Source: an uncultured Oscillospiraceae bacterium
GTDB taxonomy: Bacteria > Bacillota > Clostridia > Oscillospirales > Oscillospiraceae
Length of the DNA: 64,000 nucleotides
Assembly: GCA_944387015.1 (NCBI GenBank)
Contig: CALXDH010000010.1
Location: forward strand, 1 to 64,000
Reading direction: 5' to 3'
Shown here piece after piece: positions 25,823 through 34,507 of this stretch (positions are counted from its first letter, which is position 1; the number at the start of each line of letters is the position of its first letter). The translations under genes were made by a program, and so were the position numbers. Below the pieces are notes generated by a model. It saw only the letters and a list, made by a program, of their open reading frames with translations. It did not search any database and had not been told where the DNA came from.

Positions 25823-26518
25823 ATGAAAAAGGTTGGTCTTGTGGGCGGCATCGGCCCTGAGTCCACGATCTCTTACTACCACGAAATTGTTTACGGCGTC
25901 CAGAAGGAAGTGGGCCGGGACTTCTTCCCGGATGTGTCCATTGAGAGCATCGACCTCTTCAAGTGGGTGGATCTGTGCGACAAGAAGGAATATGACAAGC
26001 TGGTGGACTACACCATGGAGCCTATTGAGCGTCTGGCCCGCAGCGGTGCGGACTTTGCGGTCCTCACCGCCAACACCGCCCATCTGATCTTTGACCAGGT
26101 ACAGTCCCGCAGTCCCATCCCCCTCATCAGCATCGTGGAAGCCACTGCGGAGGAAGCCGCCCGCCGGGGCTATGCCAAAGTGGGCCTTCTGGGTACCGGC
26201 TTCACCATGAAAAACGACTTCTTCAAGATCCCCTTCCAAAAGCGGGGGATTGAGGTCGCCATCCCCGGTGAAGAGGACATGGCGTTCATTCACAAAAAGA
26301 TCTATGAAGAGCTGGTCTACGAGAAAATCGTTCCCGCCACCCGGGATCGTCTGCTGCGCATTTCGGAACAGATGGCAAAAGAGCACGGAATCCAGGGTCT
26401 GGTGCTGGGCTGTACGGAGCTGCCTACCATTCTGAATTCTGACATCACCGCTGTCCCCTGTCTGGATACAGTGAAAATCCACGTGGCTGCCATCATCCGG
26501 GAGATCATGAAGGATTGA
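25823..26518 (+). CDS. Aspartate/glutamate racemase superfamily protein lacking one catalytic Cys
   Basis: The 231-residue protein has the family start VGLVGGIGPEST and the second catalytic Cys197 in VLGCTELP. At the first site, where cofactor-independent two-base racemases have C-N-T, it reads ANTAH with Ala83. The second-Cys half and the fold are intact. A one-cysteine enzyme could be a racemase of altered mechanism, an isomerase or decarboxylase, or an inactive binding protein. It forms an operon with brnQ (17-bp gap) and is followed by a terminator. Confidence 0.88.
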   Translation: MKKVGLVGGIGPESTISYYHEIVYGVQKEVGRDFFPDVSIESIDLFKWVDLCDKKEYDKLVDYTMEPIERLARSGADFAVLTANTAHLIFDQVQSRSPIPLISIVEATAEEAARRGYAKVGLLGTGFTMKNDFFKIPFQKRGIEVAIPGEEDMAFIHKKIYEELVYEKIVPATRDRLLRISEQMAKEHGIQGLVLGCTELPTILNSDITAVPCLDTVKIHVAAIIREIMKD

Positions 26519-26542
26519 GCTTCCGGTCCCCCCTGCAAAGAG

Positions 26543-26580
26543 AGCCCTTCCGGCGTGTCTCAGACGTCGGGAGGGCTTTT
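26543..26580 (+). terminator. Terminator after the racemase-family gene
   Basis: AGCCCT-CCG and CGG-AGGGCT arms with two mismatches are followed by TTTT. It ends the brnQ transcript. Confidence 0.7.
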
Positions 26581-26732
26581 CGCAGTCCGCAAATATCCAC
26601 AACTCAGATATTTTTTCTGCCAGGCGCGGTTTGCAGAACGATTGCACAGGCAGGTCCTGTTTTCCATTTCCTATCTTTTTTCACACATTTCAGCGCCATT
26701 TTTTCACTTGACAGGCAAAATCGCACACCTGC

Positions 26733-26850
26733 ATCCCCGTGGTCTCCAATCAGGCCCAGTCCTCCCTGTTCGACCGGCGGCCCCAGCGGACGCTGCTGGA
26801 ATACAGCGCCAAGCACGGCATCTACACCTCCTGCTACGGCACGCAGGCTC
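26733..26850 (+). pseudogene. Aldo/keto reductase fragment
   Basis: One frame reads IPVVSNQAQSSLFDRRPQRT, then LLEYSAKHGIYTSCYGT. This matches the middle of aldo/keto reductases of the fucose-dehydrogenase-like group (usual pattern VSNQVQYSL-DRRP...HGI-LLCYG). No start, NADPH-site or catalytic Tyr region remains on either side, so about 40 residues survive from a gene of about 300. The rest of 26581-26927 holds no gene; a small GC hairpin (about 26851-26867) follows the fragment. Confidence 0.65.
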
Positions 26851-26927
26851 CCGGCTCAGCCGGGGGCCTGGTCCTTCTCTTCAAAGCCACCTGTATCCAC
26901 AGGCCATATTCCGATTCCCTCTCCGCA

Positions 26928-27362
26928 TCACTCGTCCAGAGCGAGACTGGCATCCGCAGCCAGCAGCAAAAGCCGTTTGAATTCTTCCCGCTCCGCATCC
27001 GTCATCTGATGCGTCATCCGCCGGAAGCTCTCATCCACCTGCTCTTTTACAGCCGGATATACCGCCCAGGCCTTTTCCGTGGGGCGAATGTCATAGGTCC
27101 GTTTATCTTTGGCGTTGGTGGTACGGATGAGAAATCCGGTCTCCTCCAGTTTCGTCACCGTTTTGGCAATGACGCTTTTATCCAGGGAGAGCCGTTTTGT
27201 GATCTCGTCCTGGGTCAAGCCGCCAAAATCGCATACGATCAAAATCACCACCGCCTGGGCGGCAGAAAGATGATACTGCGCACAGCCGCTGTTGAGCCAG
27301 ATATGTGATTTCCGATATAAAATAGAGATGGATTTAAAAGGACTGTCCGCCATATAGGGCAT
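26928..27362 (-). CDS. MarR family transcriptional regulator
   Basis: This 144-residue regulator has a central winged helix (about 45-100: GLTQDEITKRLSLDKSVIAKT, then a wing with TNAKDKRTYDIRPT). The ATG at 27362 follows AAAGGAGG; the longer frame upstream lacks a ribosome site. It is divergent from an MFS transporter gene, and the repeats at 27407-27476 are likely operators. It probably represses that exporter and is released by an exported compound. Confidence 0.9.
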   Translation of the reverse strand: MPYMADSPFKSISILYRKSHIWLNSGCAQYHLSAAQAVVILIVCDFGGLTQDEITKRLSLDKSVIAKTVTKLEETGFLIRTTNAKDKRTYDIRPTEKAWAVYPAVKEQVDESFRRMTHQMTDAEREEFKRLLLLAADASLALDE

Positions 27363-27406
27363 GTCTGCACCTCCTTTGTACCATGGCAGTATTATAGTCC
27401 GTTTTA

Positions 27407-27476
27407 GTGGCACTTGCAACCAGATATTGACGCGCCGCACATTCTGTGATACGCTTTATATGGTGGCATGTGCCAC
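27407..27476. promoter_or_regulatory. Divergent MarR/MFS control region with repeated GTGGCA boxes
   Basis: GTGGCA-TG-TGCCAC (27463-27476) is a perfect inverted repeat; a related half-site, GTGGCACTTGC, starts at 27407. TTGACG at 27428-27433 resembles a -35 box for the MFS gene. A repressor on the repeats would block the MFS promoter. Confidence 0.6.
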
Positions 27477-27516
27477 TATATTCATTGCCGTATGCATATA
27501 AAGGAGCTTTATCTTC

Positions 27517-28707
27517 ATGGAAAAAACGGAAAAAATCTGGAATCGAAGGTTTATCCTTCTCTTCATCACAAACCTGCTTGTTCTGGCAGCTTTCTACGCA
27601 TCGATCCCCATTATCCCCATTTACTGCGGAGAAATCGGAATCACCGGATCGAAAATCGGAATCGTCCTGACCGCCATGTCTGTGGCCACCATTTTGTTCC
27701 GGCCAGTGGCAGGATACCTGCTGGACAACTTTAATCGCTACCGAGTCTATCTGCTGTTTCTGGCATTGTTTTGTCTGTCTTTTCCCGCCTTCATTGCCTT
27801 TCCCCTGTTCGGTGCGCTGATCGTCATTCGTTTGCATATGGGCGCCGTATATTCTGTATGCGGGTCCGCCACCATGACACTGGCCGGCGACGTTCTGCCC
27901 CGCACAAAAATCACAGAGGGCATCAGCCGCTTTGCCTTTACGGTATCCATCGGTATGGCATTGGGGCCCTATGTGGGGCTTCAGGTGCAAAACAACATGA
28001 GCAGCAAAGCCTCCTTCCTCACCATCTTCGGCATCACGGTGGCTGCGCTGATCTGCGTGTCCTGCTGCAGGATCCGTTACCCCAAGGTGGAACGGAAGAA
28101 GTTCTCTATCCGGGATTCTATCTACGGTCCTGCTCTCCCCTTCATGTTCAACATGATGTTTCTGATGATCCCCTACGGTGCCGCCATTGCCTACTCTTCC
28201 ATTCTGGCACAGGAAAAGGAACTGACCGCTTTCCTTCCCTATTTCTACATCTGTCTGGTGGTGGGCATGCTGGCCTCCAAACTTTCCACACAGAAACTGA
28301 TCGACGCCGGCAAGCACCGGGCGCTGGTCTATCTCAGCCTTGTGATCCTGGTTGCCACCATGGTCAGCTACCTGTTCTTGTCAACGGGTGTTCATCTGCT
28401 CCTTGCCGGTGTGTTCTTTGGAGTGGGATATGGAATCCTGCAGCCTCTCTTCCAGTCCTTTGTGACCGGTACGACGCCGGGCCCGAAGCGCGGCGTGGCC
28501 AACGCCACCTATATGCTCTCCTATGATGTGGGCATCGGCATTGGTTCCCTTCTGATGGGGTGTCTCCAGGAGTCCATCGGCCTGTCGGTCGGATTTGCCC
28601 TGACAGCCATCGCCTATGTTATCGGAGGAATCATTTATACCACCTATGTGGACCGGTATTATCGCAAGCTGAGGATGGAGCCCGGCACGGTCAGCGGACA
28701 ATCCTGA
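27517..28707 (+). CDS. MFS transporter
   Basis: This 396-residue protein has about 12 hydrophobic segments and the MFS loop motif (GYLLDNFNRYRVYL in place of the usual G-x3-D-R-x-G-R-R). Its size and regulation by a divergent MarR gene suggest drug or metabolite efflux. The start follows AAAGGAGC at a relaxed spacing. The substrate is unknown. Confidence 0.9.
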   Translation: MEKTEKIWNRRFILLFITNLLVLAAFYASIPIIPIYCGEIGITGSKIGIVLTAMSVATILFRPVAGYLLDNFNRYRVYLLFLALFCLSFPAFIAFPLFGALIVIRLHMGAVYSVCGSATMTLAGDVLPRTKITEGISRFAFTVSIGMALGPYVGLQVQNNMSSKASFLTIFGITVAALICVSCCRIRYPKVERKKFSIRDSIYGPALPFMFNMMFLMIPYGAAIAYSSILAQEKELTAFLPYFYICLVVGMLASKLSTQKLIDAGKHRALVYLSLVILVATMVSYLFLSTGVHLLLAGVFFGVGYGILQPLFQSFVTGTTPGPKRGVANATYMLSYDVGIGIGSLLMGCLQESIGLSVGFALTAIAYVIGGIIYTTYVDRYYRKLRMEPGTVSGQS

Positions 28708-28797
28708 CAGACGTCCCAGCGTGCAAAACAAACGGCACAGCCGGAATTCGCGCCTGCTCTTCTTTTCCGGCAGTCTTCAAAAACACGATATAGAATC

Positions 28798-28834
28798 AGG
28801 GAACCGGGCGATTTGCCCGGTTCCCTCGATTTTT
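28798..28834 (+). terminator. Terminator after MFS gene
   Basis: AGGGAACCGGGC and GCCCGGTTCCCT form a 12-bp perfect stem followed by CGATTTTT. Confidence 0.85.
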
Positions 28835-28965
28835 CTGTTCATATTTTCGGCGGTGTTGACGCACAGCCCGTTCATCCGCCGGCAGCCAGCAGCGACTGGA
28901 GAACAGCCGCCGCTTGCTCTGCGTTCAACCAGTCAGTTTCTCTTGCACACGGCATCCGATCTTCC

Positions 28966-29544
28966 TCAATAGAGCCCCTCGATGATCTCCACGCATTTGT
29001 CGATCCCAAGGGTCCCGCTGTTGAGGGTAAGATCATAGTTTTGAGCGTGTCCCCACTTCATGTTGGTATAAAACCGGTGGTAGGCTGCACGGCGCTTGTC
29101 CTTGTCCCGGAGCCGCTGTTCAGGCGATTCCTCCCGCTCGCCGTATTCCTTTACGATGCGCTCCACTCGGAACGCCAGGTCCGCATGGATAAAGACCTTC
29201 AGACAATCTGCCTTGTCCCGGAGGATATAGTCCGCGCATCTGCCGACGATCACGCACGGTCCCTCTTCTGCCAGCTCCGTAATGATATTGTATTGGATCT
29301 TCCAGAGATAGTCCGCATTGTTGGGCCCGGAAGCACGGTGGGAAAGTGCGGACGCCAGGAATCCGCCCGGGGCGTATTCGCCGGCGTCTTTGATGTAGTT
29401 TTCGCTAAAACCACTCTTCTCTGCCACCTGCTGGATCAGCTCACTGTCATAACAGGGAATGCCCAGTTTCTCCGCGACCCTTCTGCCGATGGTACGGCCG
29501 CCGCTGCCAAACTCACGGCTGATGGTGATCACTCTGTTTTTCAT
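28966..29544 (-). CDS. Cytidylate kinase-like family protein
   Basis: This 192-residue P-loop protein begins MKNRVITISREFGSGGRTIG, the form seen in the cytidylate-kinase-like family of gut Firmicutes, which differs from genuine Cmk (GPAGAGKS). It also has VGRCADYIL and an Arg-rich lid (RLRDKDKRRAAYH). The phosphate acceptor is not established. It sits 51 bp downstream of the MATE gene and may share its transcript. Confidence 0.88.
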   Translation of the reverse strand: MKNRVITISREFGSGGRTIGRRVAEKLGIPCYDSELIQQVAEKSGFSENYIKDAGEYAPGGFLASALSHRASGPNNADYLWKIQYNIITELAEEGPCVIVGRCADYILRDKADCLKVFIHADLAFRVERIVKEYGEREESPEQRLRDKDKRRAAYHRFYTNMKWGHAQNYDLTLNSGTLGIDKCVEIIEGLY

Positions 29545-29595
29545 AATCTTTTACTTCCTTCATGCAATATGGTTTCTTCAAATATAACCCGCCCA

Positions 29596-30978
29596 TCATT
29601 CAGAGAGGGGGACCTTCTTCAGCTGGTTTCTTTCATATACGATCAATGCCAGAGAAAGGACAAAGGCCAGGCCATCTGCCACAGGCCCTGTCCAGAGGAC
29701 GCCCTTGACTCCCATAAAAACAGGGAGGATCACCGCCGCCGGCACAAAGAAGATGATCTGCCGGGACAGCGAGAGCAGTGCCGACTTTGCAGGTTTGCCG
29801 ATCGCCTGCAGATAAATGGCTGCCACCGTCTGGAATCCGGTCAGCGGGCAAAGCAGCAGAAAAATCCGGAAGGACATCACCGCAAACTCATTGTACAGTC
29901 CCTCTTCAGAACCAAACAGGGAAACGACACGCATGGGGGCAAACTGGAAAATCATAAATGCGATAACCGCCACGATCTCTGACGCAACCAGGGCAATGTC
30001 GAAGGCCTTTCTCACCCGGGTGAGGTTTTTGGACCCGTAATTGAACCCGATGATGGGCTGTGCGCCGGTGGAAATGCCCACCAGGATGGAAATCAGGATC
30101 TGGTTGACCTTCATCACAATGCCCATGGCTGTCAGCGGGATCTCGGAGCCGTAAATGGAATCTGCCCCGTATCTGGCCAGCAGATTGTTGGACAGCGCCA
30201 TCACGATGGTAATGGCGATCTGGGTAATGAAGCTGCTGACGCCGAGGCTCAGCACCTTTTTGCAGGTTTTCCAGTGCAGGCGCAGCGCGGAAGTATCAAA
30301 GCGGAAGGTCTTGAAATGAAAAAGATAGAAGACCGACACAAGGAAGGTGGCTACCTGCCCCATGACCGTGGCAATGGCAGCACCCCGAACGCCCATATGG
30401 AACACAAAAATAAAGATAGGGTCAAACACCGTATTGATCACCGCGCCCAAAGCCATGGAGAACATGGCATATTTCGGACTTCCGTCCGCCCGGATCATGG
30501 AATTGAGCGCCGCCGGGATCATCATGAAGGGAAGGCCGATGCCAATGACAGTGCCGTACTCCAACGCGTAGGGCCGCAGGACGTCTGTTGCACCGAACAG
30601 CGTCAGGATCGGATCGATCCATATCAGAAAAACCACCAGCAGCACAATGCTCACAACGGTCACCATGGTGACGGCATTGCCCACGCCCTTTTTCGCCTGT
30701 TCGATATTTCCCTCTCCCAGCTTCAGACTCAGGTAGACCGCACCGCCGTCACCGATCATCAGGGAAAGCGCCAGCGCAATGATGGTAATGGGAAATACCA
30801 CATTGGTAGCACCGTTGCCGAGATAGCCCACGCCCCAGCCGATAAAGATCTGGTCTACAATGTTATAAAGCGAGTTCACCAGCAGAGAAATGACGCAGGG
30901 AATGGCGAACTTTGCGATGAGGCGCCCAATGGGCTCCGTGGCAAACGGGCTTTTGTGTTCTGAAATTGCTTGTTCCAT
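29596..30978 (-). CDS. MATE family efflux transporter
   Basis: This 460-residue protein has about 12 TM helices in two MATE halves. The N-terminus (IGRLIAKFAIPCVISLLVNSLYNIVDQIFIG) is typical of the Firmicute VmrA/NorM-like group, which expels cationic drugs using Na+ or H+. A MarR gene precedes it by 114 bp. A palindrome just before its start matches one before the MarR gene, so both are probably under the same repressor. Confidence 0.93.
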   Translation of the reverse strand: MEQAISEHKSPFATEPIGRLIAKFAIPCVISLLVNSLYNIVDQIFIGWGVGYLGNGATNVVFPITIIALALSLMIGDGGAVYLSLKLGEGNIEQAKKGVGNAVTMVTVVSIVLLVVFLIWIDPILTLFGATDVLRPYALEYGTVIGIGLPFMMIPAALNSMIRADGSPKYAMFSMALGAVINTVFDPIFIFVFHMGVRGAAIATVMGQVATFLVSVFYLFHFKTFRFDTSALRLHWKTCKKVLSLGVSSFITQIAITIVMALSNNLLARYGADSIYGSEIPLTAMGIVMKVNQILISILVGISTGAQPIIGFNYGSKNLTRVRKAFDIALVASEIVAVIAFMIFQFAPMRVVSLFGSEEGLYNEFAVMSFRIFLLLCPLTGFQTVAAIYLQAIGKPAKSALLSLSRQIIFFVPAAVILPVFMGVKGVLWTGPVADGLAFVLSLALIVYERNQLKKVPLSE

Positions 30979-30996
30979 TTTTTGACTCTCCTTTTA

Positions 30997-31015
30997 TAAG
31001 TAACTAGTTACGTAT
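30997..31015 (-). promoter_or_regulatory. MarR operator before the MATE gene
   Basis: TAAGTAACTAGTTACGTAT contains the perfect palindrome GTAACTAGTTAC. It matches the 19-bp site at 31554-31572 at 16 positions. It lies 19 bp upstream of the MATE start. Confidence 0.75.
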
Positions 31016-31092
31016 TTAGATAAAAACAGACAGCGTATCCGAGCATCATCCTCGTCACGCTGCCTGGGGAATTCAGTTTTCAGCCCTAAACA

Positions 31093-31533
31093 TCACAGGG
31101 AATCCACGTTTTTCAGCAGCAGGTCTGTCAGTTGGGTCAGCATTTCTTTCTGCTCCTGGGTAAAGTTTTTGCAGAATTCCCCCAGGACTTCCGCATCCTG
31201 GGCAAGAATTACATGATGGATTCCGGCAGACCGCTCCGTGCAGGCGATTTTTTTGTACCTGCGGTCCTTCGCGCTGGGAACACATTGAATGAATCCCTTG
31301 CTCTCCAACCTTTGGAGCAGCTTTGTCATGGCCGGATGGGTCACATGTTCGATCTGTTCCAGATCGTTTTGATGGATCTCTGTTTCTCCGGATGCCTCCA
31401 AACGGCTGATGGAGCCCAGCACGCGAAGCTGCACCGATGTAATCCCCATGGAAGCGGCTTTTTCGTCCATTCTCTTGCGGAAAGCCCGGTTGATGATGGC
31501 AATTTTCAAACCGAACGGCATCATTGCCGGCAT
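31093..31533 (-). CDS. MarR family regulator of the MATE pump
   Basis: This 146-residue regulator has a winged HTH (about 50-100: DLEQIEHVTHPAMTKLLQRLESKG, wing SAKDRRYKKIAC). I chose the ATG at 31533 because GAGGGGG lies seven to eight bases before it. Matching operators precede this gene and the MATE gene, an autoregulatory repressor circuit. Confidence 0.9.
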   Translation of the reverse strand: MPAMMPFGLKIAIINRAFRKRMDEKAASMGITSVQLRVLGSISRLEASGETEIHQNDLEQIEHVTHPAMTKLLQRLESKGFIQCVPSAKDRRYKKIACTERSAGIHHVILAQDAEVLGEFCKNFTQEQKEMLTQLTDLLLKNVDSL

Positions 31534-31553
31534 ATTTGCGTCCCCCTCTCTCA

Positions 31554-31572
31554 ATAGGTAACCATTTACTTA
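31554..31572 (-). promoter_or_regulatory. MarR operator before the MarR gene
   Basis: On the - strand this reads TAAGTAAATGGTTACCTAT, 21 bp before the start. It aligns with the site before the MATE gene with three differences. Confidence 0.75.
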
Positions 31573-31712
31573 TTATATTCGGTTTTTGTGCGTTGTCAAG
31601 GCCGCTTGCACGCTGACGTGCCGCTTTTCCGGGATCTTAACGGCACTTTCTTCTTGTAAGCCGCAAAATTCGCTGTATAATAGGGAGAAAACCCGCAAAA
31701 GGAGTGATCCCC

Positions 31713-32273
31713 GTGCCAAACGCCACCAAGCAGGCGCTGGAAGCATCTTTGAAACGGATGATGCTGAAAAAGCCCCTGGACAAAATCACCATTCGGGATA
31801 TTACGGAGGACTGCGGTATCAGCCGCATGACCTTCTACTATCACTTCAAAGACATCTACGATCTGGTGGAGTGGTCCTGCATAGAGGATGCGTCCCGTGC
31901 CCTTCAGGACAAAAAGACATACGATACTTGGCACGAGGGACTGCTTCAGGTCTTTGAGGCTGTACTGGAAAACAAGCCGTTTATTCTCAATGCCTATCGC
32001 TGCATCAGCCGGGATCAGATGGAGCGGTTTTTATTTAAGCTGACTTACGACCTGATCCGCGGCGTAGTGGATGAGCGGAGCCAGGGCGTTGAGATCTCCG
32101 AGGAGAACAAGGCATTCATCGCTGAGTTTTACAAGTACAGTTTCGTGGGCATCATGCTGGACTGGATCCGTCAGGGCATGAGCGCAGACTATCAGGTCAT
32201 CGTGGAAAAAATCAGCACCACCATGCAGGGCAACATCTCCAACTCCATCCGAAATTTTGCCGCAGGCAAGTAA
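31713..32273 (+). CDS. TetR/AcrR family regulator
   Basis: This 186-residue regulator has an N-terminal HTH (about 20-50: ITIRDITEDCGISRMTFYYHF, the DhaS/FatR-like form) and a C-terminal ligand domain. I prefer the GTG at 31713, eight bases after AAAGGAG, over the GTG at 31704. It directly precedes the oleate hydratase gene in the same direction, so it probably senses fatty acids or acyl-CoA and controls that gene. A 53-nt palindrome separates them. Confidence 0.88.
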   Translation: MPNATKQALEASLKRMMLKKPLDKITIRDITEDCGISRMTFYYHFKDIYDLVEWSCIEDASRALQDKKTYDTWHEGLLQVFEAVLENKPFILNAYRCISRDQMERFLFKLTYDLIRGVVDERSQGVEISEENKAFIAEFYKYSFVGIMLDWIRQGMSADYQVIVEKISTTMQGNISNSIRNFAAGK

Positions 32274-32277
32274 ACAC

Positions 32278-32330
32278 TTTACAAATCAGGGCCGGTGATG
32301 AAATTTTCATCACCGGCCCTGATTTGTAAA
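32278..32330. repeat. 53-nt perfect palindrome between TetR and oleate hydratase genes
   Basis: Two 26-base arms (starting TTTACAAATCAGGG) flank one central T, beginning four bases after the TetR stop. It would form a very stable hairpin and may act as a terminator, though no T run follows. It is also an exact dyad that a dimeric repressor could bind. It lies 90 bp before the hydratase start. Confidence 0.7.
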
Positions 32331-32420
32331 TGGAAGCCGCCGCAAAAACGGGGTAGGATAATGCCATCACAAAAAAGCACCGCCGAACCGGCGGCATGAT
32401 TTGGAAAGGTGGCTCTCTCA

Positions 32421-34388
32421 ATGGCAAAGAATCTTGGAAAGCTGACGGCCGCAGCTGCCGGCCTGGCTGGCGCCGGCGCGGCGATCGTGGCCGCAAAGAA
32501 ACTGACACAGGCCCCAAAAACAACGGCGGGTCCCAAGTCCGCACCCAATGATTACCGCAATACGGAACTGGGCCGCCACGAAAAAAACAGCAAGGGCATC
32601 TACTACTCCAGCGGCAACTATGAGGCTTTTGCCCGCCCGGAGAAGCCGGAGGGCGTGGAAGGAAAAAGTGCCTATATCGTCGGCAGCGGTCTGGCCGCTC
32701 TGGCCGCAGCCTGCTTCCTGGTACGGGACGGCCAGATGCCCGGCTCCCATATCCACATTCTGGAGGCCATGGACATCGCCGGCGGCGCCTGCGACGGCAT
32801 CTTCGATCCCAGCCGGGGCTATGTCATGCGGGGTGGCCGGGAGATGGAGGACCACTTCGAATGCCTGTGGGACCTGTTCCGCTCCATCCCCTCTCTGGAA
32901 ACGCCCGGCATTTCCGTGCTGGACGAGTTCTACCGGCTCAACAAGCACGACCCCAATTACTCCTTGTGCCGGGCCACCGTCAACCGGGGGCAGGACGCCC
33001 ACACCGACGGAAAATTCAATCTCAGTGAGAAAGCCTGTATGGAGATTGTAAAGCTCTTCCTGACACCGGACGAAGACCTCTATGATAAAACCATTGAGGA
33101 CGTCTTTGACGAAGAGGTGTTCTCCTCCACCTTCTGGCTCTACTGGCGGACCATGTTCGCCTTTGAAAACTGGCACTCCGCCCTGGAGATGAAGCTCTAC
33201 TTCCAGCGCTTCATCCACCATATCGCCGGCCTGCCGGACTTCAGCGCCCTGAAATTTACCCGCTACAACCAGTACGAATCCCTGATCCTTCCCATGCAGA
33301 AGTACCTGGAATCCGCCGGCGTGGACTTCCAGTTCAGTACCGAAGTGACCAACGTTCTTTTTGACATCCGGGACGGCAAAAAGACTGCCACTGCCATCGA
33401 GTGCCGGGTCAAGGGCGTGGAGCAGGGCATCGTTCTGACGGAAAATGACCTGGTGTTCGTCACCAACGGTTCCTGCACCGAGGGCACCGTCTACGGTGAT
33501 CACAACCACGCCCCCAATGGAGACGCAGAAGTCCGCACCAGCGGATGCTGGAGCCTGTGGAAAAATATTGCCCGGCAGGACCCGGCCTTCGGCCGTCCGG
33601 AGAAGTTCTGCTCCGATGTGAGCAAGACCAACTGGGAATCCGCCACCATCACCACACTGGATGACCGGATCCTCCCCTATCTCACCAACATTTGCCAGCG
33701 GGACCCCAGAAGCGGAAAGGTGGTCACCGGCGGCATCGTCAGCTGCCGGGACTCCAAGTGGCTTTTGAGCTGGACCATCAACCGCCAGGGCCAATTCAAG
33801 GAACAAGCTCCGGAGAAGGTGTGCGTCTGGGTGTACGGTCTTTTCACCGACGTTCCCGGCGACTACGTGAAAAAGCCCATGAAGGCGTGCACCGGCAAAG
33901 AGATCACAGAGGAATGGCTCTACCATATCGGCGTGCCGGAGGCTCTGATCCCGGAGCTGGCGGAGAAGAGTGCCGTGTGCGTTCCCACCATGATGCCCTA
34001 TATCACCGCCTTCTTCATGCCCCGGACCAAGGGTGACCGTCCCGACGTCATTCCCGACGGCTGTGTGAACTTTGCCTTCCTGGGCCAGTTTGCCGAGACG
34101 CCCCGGGATACCGTGTTCACCACCGAGTACTCTGTTCGTACCGCCATGGAGGCAGTCTACGGACTGCTGGGCGTGGACCGCGGCGTTCCGGAGGTCTGGG
34201 GCAGCGTATACGACATCCGTTGCCTGCTGGACAGCTCTGTGTGCCTGATGGATGGAAAGTCTCCCCTGGAGGTGGAGCTGCCCGGTCCCCTGAATCTCGT
34301 GAAAAAACCGCTGCTCAAAAAGCTCAAGGGGACCGTGGTGGAAAAAGTTCTGCGGGACCACCACATTCTCCGGGACGAAATGCTCTGA
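32421..34388 (+). CDS. ohyA: Oleate hydratase
   Basis: Oleate hydratase is an FAD-dependent, membrane-associated enzyme that adds water to the cis-9 double bond of unsaturated fatty acids to give 10-hydroxy acids, a detoxifying step in gut bacteria. The 655-residue protein has the FAD motif YIVGSGLAALAAACFL, EAMDIAGGACDG, MRGGREMEDHFECLWDL and GQFAETPRDTVFTTEYS. An N-terminal Ala-rich hydrophobic segment (about 5-25) may help membrane attachment. The start follows GGAAAGG; a GTG at 32409 is possible. TetR lies upstream and is the likely regulator. Confidence 0.97.
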   Translation: MAKNLGKLTAAAAGLAGAGAAIVAAKKLTQAPKTTAGPKSAPNDYRNTELGRHEKNSKGIYYSSGNYEAFARPEKPEGVEGKSAYIVGSGLAALAAACFLVRDGQMPGSHIHILEAMDIAGGACDGIFDPSRGYVMRGGREMEDHFECLWDLFRSIPSLETPGISVLDEFYRLNKHDPNYSLCRATVNRGQDAHTDGKFNLSEKACMEIVKLFLTPDEDLYDKTIEDVFDEEVFSSTFWLYWRTMFAFENWHSALEMKLYFQRFIHHIAGLPDFSALKFTRYNQYESLILPMQKYLESAGVDFQFSTEVTNVLFDIRDGKKTATAIECRVKGVEQGIVLTENDLVFVTNGSCTEGTVYGDHNHAPNGDAEVRTSGCWSLWKNIARQDPAFGRPEKFCSDVSKTNWESATITTLDDRILPYLTNICQRDPRSGKVVTGGIVSCRDSKWLLSWTINRQGQFKEQAPEKVCVWVYGLFTDVPGDYVKKPMKACTGKEITEEWLYHIGVPEALIPELAEKSAVCVPTMMPYITAFFMPRTKGDRPDVIPDGCVNFAFLGQFAETPRDTVFTTEYSVRTAMEAVYGLLGVDRGVPEVWGSVYDIRCLLDSSVCLMDGKSPLEVELPGPLNLVKKPLLKKLKGTVVEKVLRDHHILRDEML

Positions 34389-34439
34389 GTTCCTTTTTCC
34401 GGCGCCGGAGCGAAAGTTCACTGTATCCCCATCAAGTTA

Positions 34440-34490
34440 AAAACCGGATGGACATTCCAATGTTGCAGGAATGTCCATCCGGTCTTTTTC
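34440..34490. terminator. Bidirectional terminator
   Basis: ACCGGATGGACATTCC and its complement surround a 9-nt loop, with A and T runs at the two ends. It separates the convergent oleate hydratase and flavin reductase genes. Confidence 0.85.
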
Positions 34491-34507
34491 TGAGATGTCA
34501 AAAGCTC

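Noticed and set aside
32418..34421. - strand frame of about 660 codons opposite oleate hydratase
   Set aside because: Antisense shadow of a recognised enzyme gene; composition and lack of a start site argue against a gene.
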